A DNA stretch of 64,000 nt from Myotis daubentonii (Eukaryota; Chordata; Mammalia; Chiroptera; Vespertilionidae): positions 39,745,341 to 39,809,340 of the forward strand of contig NC_081844.1 in NCBI RefSeq assembly GCF_963259705.1, in the 5' to 3' direction. A program made the translations under genes and the position numbers. A model generated the notes under the pieces. That model was not told the origin of the DNA, ran no database searches, and was given only the letters and a program-made list of their open reading frames with translations. Of this stretch, positions 56,083 to 64,000 are shown one piece after another (positions within the stretch are counted from its first letter, which is position 1; each line of letters begins with the position of its first letter).

Positions 56083-56678
56083 TGGACTGGAACGCACGGA
56101 GCTCCCCTGGGTGGGATGGTTCCCAGGTTCTTTGTCTAGTGGAGTTGAAGAATGAAACCACGGAGGAAAAGGTGGAAACTTACTGAGAAACAAACACAGA
56201 CTCCCACGTGGGGAGGGGGAAAGAGTCCCACTGAGTTCCTTTTCTCTTCGGTTTATAAAGGCTGCAGATCTTTGTGCCTTGACATCCCCTCTGATTGGTC
56301 ACTATCCCCCTTAGATTGGTCACTATAGCAACTCCTAAACTCAACCTCACATGAAGTATGTGAGGTTCACTCCTTCTCCCTTATTGTTTCCCTATTCCCT
56401 CTGGGCTTTCTTCTTCCCTCTTTGAATGAGGGGCTTCCTTCCCTTTATTCTGTAAATGTATCCCTTCTGCTGCTCCCAGCTCCCTTATCCTATGGAAATG
56501 TACCTTCTGCTGCTCCCAGCTCCCTTATCCTATGGAAATGTACCTTCTGCTGCTCCCAGCTCCCTTATCTTATGAAAACGTACCCTTTGCAGCTCTGAAG
56601 CCCTGTGCTTTTTCCATGAACCCCTTAATTTCTAAAATTTCCTGAACCTGCCCATTTCATCCCTAAAAACTCCCTTCA
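56083..56678 (-). mobile_element. Solo LTR of an endogenous retrovirus (class I-like)
   Basis: Read on the minus strand it begins TGAAGGGAG and ends CA. It has three 40-bp tandem repeats as in a retroviral U3 enhancer (+ strand 56463-56582), two CCAAT boxes (GACCAATC twice, near 56292 and 56318), a TTTATAAA TATA box (near 56252), and a TTCATTCTTCAACTCC-type U5 segment near 56140. No viral genes flank it. The flanking four bases (AAAT left, ATAA right) do not match, so the limits carry some uncertainty. Confidence 0.62.
56463..56582. repeat. Three tandem 40-bp repeats inside the LTR
   Basis: Copies at 56463-56502, 56503-56542 and 56543-56582. The first two are identical and the third has a few changes. 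Unit start CCTTCTGCTGCTCCCAGCTC. Confidence 0.95.
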
Positions 56679-58346
56679 ATAAGACAGAATATATGTCACT
56701 GAACTAATTTTTGTCCAGAAGGAATTGATGGCTCTAGGAGCCATGTCCTCGTTCATATGCAAGACACCCTTCACTGGGGGAGGAGTAGACATCCCCACTC
56801 TGTGGCCCTGCCCTTGGCCAATGAAGTGTGAGTAGGAAGACTGCCCTTGCTCTTTGGTCCTAAACATCCATCAGCAATGATGCAGATGGAGACTGTTCCC
56901 CAGCCTGGACTCAGAGTGAAGCCTGTGGAGGAGGGTTGCTGGGATCCAGGATGGACATGTGGCTAGAACTTTTTAAAAAAATATTAATTTTGTTTTAGTC
57001 AATTTACTTTTGTGAAGTGATTGAGATTCTATAGGCCTAATAAATGACACCTGTCATCCTGGCGGCAGTTTGGTCTGAAAGGTAGACTGGGCATGCTCAG
57101 TTTCTCCATTCAAACACACCGATCAAATCGCTGGTGTCCCTGGGGAGGCGGGATGGGGTGCGAATTACTCCGAAGGAGGTCCTACCCCCTGAAAACTTTA
57201 GGCGAGGGAAATAGAGGTTTCTGAAGGGATTTTATTACTGTAGAATTTTGTCACTCTATGTAGCTAAAAGAACTTGCCAGAAGTAAAAATATTAGAAGAG
57301 GCCATAAAAAGGTTAATTTTTGTCCCATTTTTATTCTTGCATATTTAGAAGCCTAGGGGAAGCATTCAAGTAACAGATCAAGGCATTGAAATAAAAGTTT
57401 AAGCAATGGTAATCCTAACCATTATCATTAAGTAAAAGCCATTTATTATCACATTGCTGCAATAGGATGGCGATTCCATAATAAGTGGGAACTGAGGCCT
57501 GAATATTAATAGGCCTGACTTTCTGCCAAGACAGCCCTTGCTCTGAGAGCCTGGCTCATTGTTAACCGATGGCCTGTGGCTCCCAGCACAGGCTGGGCTC
57601 TGGCTGCTGGGCCTGAGGGAAATGGGGTTGCTTTGAAACACAGTGTTCTTAATGAAGCAGTTCCTGACCCTGAAATGTGCCAGAAAATAACCTAAAAGTG
57701 TGATGAAAAAACTGGCCTATTGAAAAGTTAGTGACACTTCCAGGGTTGATTTAAAAATAATAGATTTGTTTTATTTTGATTTAAATGATTTAATAAAGCC
57801 TAACAACGTCAAAGAAATTATCCAGTGTGTTTCATGTCCTGCAGCCTGGAATATCTAAACTGTATGCTTGCAAATGAACATCATTATTAGTGAAATTTTG
57901 TTGCACAATTTGGCCTGGAATATTTTGGGGTGTCAGACTTTTAGGCGCTATCACAGAAATTGGCAAGATTCAAGGGATCGTTACTGACTTAATAACATTT
58001 TTCTTTATTGTCCCCATAATCACCTGCTTTATAAACTGTGGCTAGAGCTGATGTTGCAACTGGTAATTTTCTTAGAACCCAAATGCATTTACATTTTTCC
58101 ATCTTTTGATTTCCATCATTTCTGGGAATTGTTAGTAGATGGGAATAAAAAGAAAATACATTATAAACAATTCAAAACACCAAAAACAAAATTCCTTGGA
58201 CCTTTTACAGATACCACACATGCCAATAAATGTGGCTTTGCATTCCGAAGGCATTCAAGTGGGGATTGCATTTTCCTCATTAACCTCTCTTATACCCAAA
58301 TAGTATTGTTTCTCAAGCCCATTTTATCAAAATCAAGTTTGACCTT
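56679..58346. other. Unique sequence, partly conserved-looking
   Basis: No gene is supported. 57740-57930 is repeat-free and AT-rich with TTTAAATGATTTAATAAAGC and GCAAATGAACATCATTATTA, like a conserved noncoding element. Confidence 0.4.
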
Positions 58347-58365
58347 TTAAATTCATTCACACCAC

Positions 58366-58403
58366 GCCTGGCCAGCTCAGTCGGTAGAGCATGAGACTCT
58401 TAA
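58366..58403 (+). pseudogene. Tailless retropseudogene of tRNA-Lys(CUU), 5' half
   Basis: GCCTGGCCAGCTCAGTCGGT and the following AGAGCATGAGACTCTTAA correspond to the acceptor 5' strand, D arm and anticodon stem and loop of tRNA-Lys-CUU (one or two changes). The copy stops in the anticodon loop. A 15-bp exact duplication TTAAATTCATTCACA flanks it (58347-58361 and 58400-58414) and there is no poly(A). It is not a working tRNA gene. Confidence 0.88.
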
Positions 58404-58414
58404 ATTCATTCACA

Positions 58415-58868
58415 TTGACTCTGTTCAAATGAAGAGCTACAATGTCTTCTTTTGACCCCCAGTCATTTGTGCAGTCCTGGTTGAACTGAATCAAAGTTAG
58501 AAGGCCTGCCTATCGGTTTAGGATGAAATCAGGAGATTGATTGTATTGCACACAAAGCCAAAACATGAGAGATACTAAATATGGTTTTTCCTGCACTACT
58601 CAAGAAAAAGGTGGAAAAAGCAATCCATGATGTCCACCTGATATCTGAACATGTTTGCTTTCATATGGAAAACTATTTACAAAACAAATGTCATTTCTAC
58701 TTATTTTTAATAGAAGGAACACCCAATCTGTTCTTAATCAGTCATAACAAATGATTCCTCTGCTAATGTGTGGACCTTAATTTGAAGCAGTGGTAATCTT
58801 CTCTTTTCTCCAGGACAGTCAGCAGAGTTGTTGAGAAAGACTGTACAATTCTGGTAGGAGCAGAAATG
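58415..58868. other. Unique AT-rich sequence
   Basis: Nothing recognised. Confidence 0.4.
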
Positions 58869-58884
58869 TAATTTGATTTTTTTT

Positions 58885-59088
58885 TTTAATATTTTTATCT
58901 ATTTCAGAGAGGAAGGGAAGAGGGAGTGAAAAACATCAATGATGAGAGAGAATCATTGATAGGCTGCCTCCAGCACACTAACATTGGGGATCGAGCCCGC
59001 AACCTGGGCACGTGCCCTGACCAGGAATTGAACTGTGACCTCCTGGTTCATAGGTCGATGCTCAACCACTGAGCCATGCTGGCTGGGC
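58885..59088 (-). repeat. VES-type SINE
   Basis: Reverse copy. Flanks TAATTTGATTTT and TAACATGATTTT suggest a diverged target duplication. The boundary in the T run is approximate. Confidence 0.9.
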
Positions 59089-59097
59089 TAACATGAT

Positions 59098-60010
59098 TTT
59101 TTTTTTCACTTCTGTAAACACTTGTGCATGGACCTGCCATTTTTTGCCCTGATACAGAACAAAAGTATACATTGTTTTCAGTGTTGATATTTGGCAGTGG
59201 ATGGTGAAACATTTGTGTGTGTTTAAGTATGTCCGTCTGAATAAAATGAAAGAGACGTTAAAATCACTCTCAGTCTGGAGTGAAAATTAAGTCTACCAAT
59301 TTTAGGAAATTTTGGATCTGTTGTCTTCACTCTGCTGTGAGCTGTCTTGCTTGGTCAGGCATTCTTTTCCATCCCACCATCTTCCCATGCATTGTTTTCA
59401 GGCTCCTGCAATCCCAGCTCAAGATGGCATGAGTTAGAGTTGGAGAGAGAACCAACACTAGCTTTCATAGTGTCCACAGTTTCAAAACACACCCTTTAAT
59501 GTTATTTGACACCATTTTCTACATGTGCTTTCTTTAGAAAAGACATTTGCAAAACTGATTATTGACAAAAAATGCCTGTGATTCCAAAAGGACTTGAGTG
59601 ATTGAAAGCAGTTGCAGTATTTCAACATGAGAATGTGGCTTATCCTTTCTGTTGTCTGTTTTCAGATTCCTACAGAGCATACCTCTGGACTTCTACTGTC
59701 CCCAGATAGCAGTTTCTACACAGCTAACTCAGAACAGATTAGAGCCAGAGTTTTAGAACACTATTTGACTTTTATTTCTTGAGTAAGCATTCAGGAAAAC
59801 GCATCCCTGTTCTCCCATGGTTATGTCTAATTCCTAGGAGGCTGACGTCTCCCTGCGTGCCTGTAGTGTCTAACAGTGCCTACCAAATTGCATAATCACA
59901 TCTGTCCATTCCCAGCATATGCTGTGATGACCAAGATGTAGCCCCAGCAGACCCTTTGAAAGACAAGTTCAGTCCAAGTCACATAACTTCAGGGTTGATT
60001 TGCCCCCTCA
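59098..60010. other. Unique intergenic sequence
   Basis: No gene or repeat is supported. Confidence 0.4.
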
Positions 60011-60013
60011 CTC

Positions 60014-60640
60014 TCTTTTTTCTAATAGCTTATTGATATTTAAAGCCAGAGGAAGGGAGAAAAAAGAAACATTGATGTGAGAGTGGAACATCGATCAGTT
60101 GCTTCTTGCAACCTGGGCATGTGCCCTGATTGGGAATTGAACTGTTACAGAAGATCGGAGGAAAACCAAGCAACGCTTAGAGAAATGGAGTTACAATTTA
60201 TTATTATTACGTGCGGGCCCAGAGAAAAATGTCTTTCAAATTTCTGGGCAAACACATGGAGGAAGCTTTTCCTATTTATACTTTTTCCAGTTCGTTGTCT
60301 CCCAAATAAGGGTTTTTTCCGGTCCCCTTTGCAAGTTCTTAAAGAGCCCCATGTGCTGTGGCCTTGAGACCACAACTAAAGGCCTGGCCTGGCACCAGCA
60401 CTGATAACTCTGTCTGGGGATGGTTTGTGGCCTCTCTAAAATGGGAGTAAACAGGTCTTGCAGGACCAGACAATTAAAGGGGCAGAGACCAGACTATAGA
60501 CTAATAAGAATGAGCATTATTAGGTTAATGGCACAGGTTCAGATTGCTAGACCCCAAAAATGTCTCATTTTCCCCATCAGAACCAGCATCCCTTCATTGA
60601 TGGGATGATGCCCAACCAACTGAGCCACACTGGCCAGGGC
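60014..60640 (-). repeat. VES-type SINE split by an LTR
   Basis: The tail half is at about 60014-60142 (TTATTGATATTTAAAGCCAG and AACCTGGGCATGTGCCCTGA) and the head half at about 60584-60640 (GATGCCCAACCAACTGAGCC). The LTR at 60143-60579 sits between them at one point. Confidence 0.85.
60143..60579 (-). mobile_element. Solo LTR of an endogenous retrovirus, inside a SINE
   Basis: 437 bp beginning TG and ending CA, flanked by an exact 4-bp duplication GAAC (60139-60142 and 60580-60583). On the minus strand a TATA box (GTATAAATAGG, near 60275) precedes a poly(A) signal AATAAA (near 60195), in LTR order. No internal viral sequence remains, as after recombination between two LTRs. The 4-bp duplication suggests class I; the family is not identified. 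Confidence 0.83.
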
Positions 60641-61370
60641 TGCCTCTCAGTCATAGATCCCAGTCTGGCTGACACTTAGTTTATTTCTGAGAGTGACACC
60701 AAAATCAGCTCTGCCACTAATGAGAAATAAAACCATTTCCATTGTGAAAAGAAAACAATAGCTTCATGGAAAATTACATTTGCATACTTGGTGATAATAA
60801 TTACCATTTAGAATTTAAAGTTTTCAAAAACCCACTGTGTAGTGTGTGCAGTGTGTGGTAAGAGAGAGTTTTCAAAAAATCTAATGCATTTGACATCTCA
60901 ATTGCCTTTTGACTAACACAGAATTTGTATCCTGAAAACTGACCAAAGAAGGGGAAAAATGTGTGGTGTCCTTTTTATTTTATTTTAAACTCACTTCCTT
61001 TGTCAAATAACTCTCTTTACTAATAAGAAAAACCATCGAGAGCAATGTACTTCATCTTTATTTGGAATTTCAGAAAAGCAAATGTCCCAAACTGTCTTCT
61101 GAACTTTGCAGTGGACTTTTTGGCTGTCTAGCTTCACCTCGTTTAAAGATGTTAGAGCTGTGTTGAGATTAATATCAGCAATCACAAAGTAATATCATGG
61201 TTCTGATTGTCATTATACTGTTTAGACAAGCTAGAATGAGATTGCGTGCGTGGAAACTTAATGGACTAGAGAAGAGAAGTATTCAGAATCTTCATGATGG
61301 GGACTTTATCCAGCCATCTTCCAGATGTCTCATTTCTAAGCTTAGAACATCTGATAAAACCATGATTTGC
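60641..61370. other. AT-rich intergenic sequence
   Basis: No gene is supported. Confidence 0.4.
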
Positions 61371-61375
61371 CCCAA

Positions 61376-61550
61376 TTAGAGTTCTCAGCCCTGGCTGAAC
61401 CTTAGAGTAATTCCAGGATTTAAATAAAAATGATAGGTAGGCTCCACATTCTAATTACAATAGAATCTCTCAGGTTGGGGCCCCAGACATTTTTTAAGTG
61501 CCCCCAAGTGATTTGAATGTGCAGCCAGGTTGGGAATCTCTAACAAACAT
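61376..61550. repeat. MER-type hAT-Charlie remnant
   Basis: TTCTCAGCCCTGGCTGAACC, AGAATCTCTCAGGTTGGGGC and AATGTGCAGCCAGGTTGGGA show the two-ended palindromic layout of a MER3/MER5-like short element. Diverged. Confidence 0.65.
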
Positions 61551-61568
61551 GATAATTTCATCTTTCAG

Positions 61569-61728
61569 AAGGGAGAGGAAGTGATGAAGAGGATTAACAC
61601 CCTGCTTCTAATTCTGGCCAACTCAGAGGCCCCGAATGGAAAATCAGAAGTGACAGGAATCCTGGAAGAGGGCCACCTGGCCATCAGAAAATTCCAGAGG
61701 GATGTGGTCACTGCCAGAGACACACTCG
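61569..61728 (+). other. Candidate unannotated exon (160 nt)
   Basis: A stretch of visibly higher GC than its AT-rich surroundings. It is preceded by an acceptor (TTTCATCTTTCAG), followed by a donor-like CG|GTTAGT, and open in the frame starting KGEEVMKRINTLLLILANSE. I do not recognise the peptide. No partner exon is found, so it may be a lncRNA exon, a conserved element or chance. Confidence 0.25.
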
Positions 61729-61734
61729 GTTAGT

Positions 61735-62528
61735 TTGAGTTTAAAAATATCTCAGGAAATTATAAAAGCTTTGACCTGCCAGTCTGAGAGTCCAAAAAGA
61801 AGCAGGGATGATTCCTCAAAATAAAACTCTGATGCTAATATTGTACATGGTCCAAGGCAAGGGTGTTGAGGGGAGAAGGAAATAAAATGGAAAAAGGTAG
61901 TTAAAAATATTTAATATCTTCATGCAGGAAGTTGTCTGCTGAGATCAGATACAGTTTTAAACGGTGTATGTAAAATGTGAAAGGTGATCTAGAAAAACTA
62001 GTATAGTTTGTCAATAATATGTGCGAAAAGTCAGAAAGACTAAATCCAGAAGGATTTAGATGATGAAGAGGACTGATGGAAACAAAAGCAAGTATAAAAA
62101 TCCATGCAGGACTGTGCTGGTGTTTGCCAATATTAGGTCAATGGGGAAGTCACAGGTGGCCACACCCTTAGACTCTATTTTACATTTTATATTAGAAACC
62201 ATGGGGCAAAGTTTGGTAAGGCAAAATTGAAGAGTAAGATCACTTAGGAACAAATGTTAGCTCTCCTAAAGAAGTTTAAACAACTTATAACAAACCAGAA
62301 TATTAATAGAATTTTCCAAAGAAATTGCTTTAATCTTTAAAAAATATGGAGAATGAAAGAGGTGCCTTTTCAAAAAGAAAGTGGAAAAAGTCTTTGAACT
62401 ACGGATTCAAAAATATGCTGATTCTTCTGTTTAAAAATTCTGGAATTTACTTTAAAATGCACTTGGAATGCAAGATTTGCTAAGTTAAATCATATCTATG
62501 ACATAGCTTATAAAGAGAGTAGAGGCAA
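61735..62528. other. AT-rich intergenic sequence
   Basis: No gene or repeat is supported. Confidence 0.4.
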
Positions 62529-62724
62529 GCCCTGGCCAGGTGGTTCAGTTGGTTAAAGCATCATCCCATACACCAAAAGGTTTTGGGTTCAATTTCGGGT
62601 CAGGGCACATACCTACGTTGTGGGTTTGATCCCCAAGAGGGGTGTGGAGGGGAGGCAACCAATAGATGTTTCTCTCTCACATCTATGTTTCTTGCTATTT
62701 CTCTCCCTTCCTCTTTCTCTAAAG
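62529..62724 (+). repeat. VES-type SINE, interrupted at its 3' end
   Basis: Head GCCCTGGCCAGGTGGTTCAG, a variant box B, and a CT-rich body ending TCTTTCTCTAAAG, where the SPIN element was inserted. Confidence 0.88.
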
Positions 62725-62927
62725 CAGTGGTTCTCAACCTTCCTAATGCCGCGACCCTTTAATACAGTTCCTCATGTTGTGGTGATGCCCAATTTCATTG
62801 TTACAAATTGGACATAATTAAAGCATAGTGATTAATCACAAAAACAATATGTAATTATATATGTGTTTTCCGATGGTCTTAGGTGACCCCTGTGAAAGGG
62901 TCGTAACCCACAGATTGAGAACTGCTG
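62725..62927. mobile_element. SPIN-type non-autonomous hAT, nested in a SINE
   Basis: Ends CAGTGGTTCTCAACCTTCCT and ACAGATTGAGAACTGCTG, with the same interior as 55161-55383. Exact 8-bp duplication CTCTAAAG (62717-62724, 62928-62935). Confidence 0.93.
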
Positions 62928-63009
62928 CTCTAAAGTCAGTGAGCAAGGAAACAAAATGTTTAATAATCTAATTGAAATTCAGTAATTCATTATTTTTTAG
63001 AATTAGATA

Positions 63010-63480
63010 AAAGCTAAACACCCTCTTGAAGTATTTAGCTATTACCGTATACCAAACCATCCCAAAACTTAGTGTCTTAAAACAGCTACCATGAATTTGC
63101 TCACAATTCTGCAGTTTATGCTAAGGCCCAGCTGGGTGGTTCTTCTGCTGGTTTTTCTGGGATCACGCAGGCTGCTTAAGCCACCTGATAGTTTAGCTGA
63201 GGCTAGCTGGTCCAAGATAGCCTTCGTCACATGTTCAGTGGTTGTTGCTGGCTGCCAGCTGAGCCACTTCTCTCCAGCAAGAGAGCCAGAGCTAATTTAC
63301 GTGATGGGAGCAGCATTTCAAGAGAATGAGAGCAGAAGTTCAAGGCCAACCCTTGGAAGTCACATAACATCTCTTCTCCTTTGTTCTATTGGTCAGAGCA
63401 AGTCACAGGCCAGCCCAGATCCAGGGATGGGGAAATAGTCAATACCTTTAGAAGGGAGTTGCTACAACTCCCGCATCTAA
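63010..63480 (+). repeat. Ancient interspersed repeat, family unclear
   Basis: CCAAAACTTAGTGTCTTAAA, ACAATTCTGCAGTTTATGCT, and later GTTCTATTGGTCAGAGCAAG resemble a widespread old mammalian repeat that starts with ...TTAGTGGCTTAAAACAAC. I cannot name the family with confidence. The 115-codon frame across it is fortuitous. Confidence 0.5.
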
Positions 63481-63599
63481 TCGACCACGCTAAAAAAATT
63501 CTTCACTAACACACATGAACTATGGTGTTATTATGGTGGTCATATTATAACCGCTGAAAAGTTCCTGTTGCCTAGTGACATCATAGCTGTATCCCCGGG

Positions 63600-63862
63600 T
63601 TTTGCATCCAAGGACTCAATCAACCACAGATCAAAACAATATTTTCCTGAGGTTGGGAATCTGTGGTGCTGAGGCTGACTCTATGCATCGTTCTATGCCA
63701 TTTTAAATAAGTCACTTGTCCACCATGGATATTGGTATCTGCAAGGGGTCCTAGAACCAGTACCCTGCAGATATCAAGGGGTAATTGGGAAGTCAAAAGT
63801 TGTACAGGGATTTTCAACTGCCCAGGGATTGAAGCTTCACATTGTTCAAGGGTCAACTGTAT
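63600..63862. repeat. Tigger (TcMar) DNA transposon remnant
   Basis: TTGTTCAAGGGTCAACTG at the right end is a Tigger terminal repeat. GTCAAAAGTTGTACAGGGAT and GATATCAAGGGG fit the interior. Deleted and diverged. Confidence 0.6.
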
Positions 63863-63895
63863 GGTGTCTTCAATCTCTTTTAATTTAGAATAGTG

Positions 63896-63938
63896 TGTGC
63901 GTGTGCACGTACACACACACATACACACACACACACAA
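63896..63938. repeat. (GT)n/(AC)n microsatellite
   Basis: A short GTGTGCGTGTGC tract turns into an interrupted (CA)n. Confidence 0.9.
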
Positions 63939-64000
63939 CCTTTTCCATGGTATTGACTTTTTAAGAGGCCAGACCAGCTGCCTTATAGAATGCCCCAATT

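Noticed and set aside
63091..63438. 115-codon ATG frame with a hydrophobic start resembling a signal peptide
   Set aside because: It lies within an ancient interspersed repeat and has no cysteine pattern or domain to support a secreted protein.
18846..64000. Neighbouring gene SCRG1 or another coding gene
   Set aside because: No exon with recognisable coding content was found. In other mammals the next gene on this side lies farther away than the window reaches.
1..64000. CRISPR arrays, operons or bacterial mobile elements
   Set aside because: No spaced direct repeats, no prokaryotic gene packing, and all repeats fit mammalian families.

Overview
This window is mammalian, and its repeats point to a vesper bat (Vespertilionidae). 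It holds at least a dozen copies of a tRNA-derived SINE of the VES type. It also holds several short hAT transposons of the SPIN and OposCharlie type with intact 8-bp target duplications. A 383-bp non-autonomous Helitron has TC and CTAG termini and a 3' hairpin. Among mammals, Helitrons of this kind are known from vesper bats. The genus cannot be fixed from the sequence alone.

The only protein-coding gene I can support is HAND2, a basic helix-loop-helix transcription factor of heart, limb, branchial arch and sympathetic neuron development. It is complete on the + strand: a 217-residue product from two coding exons (16182-16736 and 18059-18157) split by a 1322-bp intron. A TATA-like box with CCAAT boxes lies near 15.1-15.2 kb. 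A GC-rich 5' UTR of about 0.9 kb with several upstream ORFs precedes the start codon, and a 3' UTR ends at an AATAAA signal at 18820. In other mammals the long noncoding RNA HAND2-AS1 (Upperhand) starts divergently just upstream of HAND2. Its first exon is proposed here on the minus strand from two consensus splice donors, but this is inference.

Layout: 1-6 kb is AT-rich and repeat-bearing. 6.0-7.6 kb is a CpG-rich block. 8.5-15 kb is mostly unique upstream sequence with conserved-looking, GATA-containing stretches. 15.1-18.85 kb is HAND2. 18.9-46 kb is unusually repeat-poor and carries several separate CpG-rich blocks (about 20.0, 22.5-23.2, 26.2-27.2, 28.4-28.9, 35.5-36.1 and 44.2-45.3 kb), as is typical around developmental transcription factor genes. 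46-64 kb is repeat-rich: Helitron, VES SINEs, MIR, L2, MER5-type, SPIN, two solo LTRs, and a retroposed 5' half of tRNA-Lys. The neighbour expected on this side in other mammals (SCRG1) is not in the window.

No prokaryotic or viral coding system is present. The most interesting points outside HAND2 are its uORF-rich 5' UTR, candidate divergent lncRNA and regulatory elements, a tailless tRNA-Lys retropseudogene, nested transposon insertions with exact target duplications, an interrupted local duplication of an L2 segment, and two candidate unannotated exons near 42.9 and 61.6 kb.
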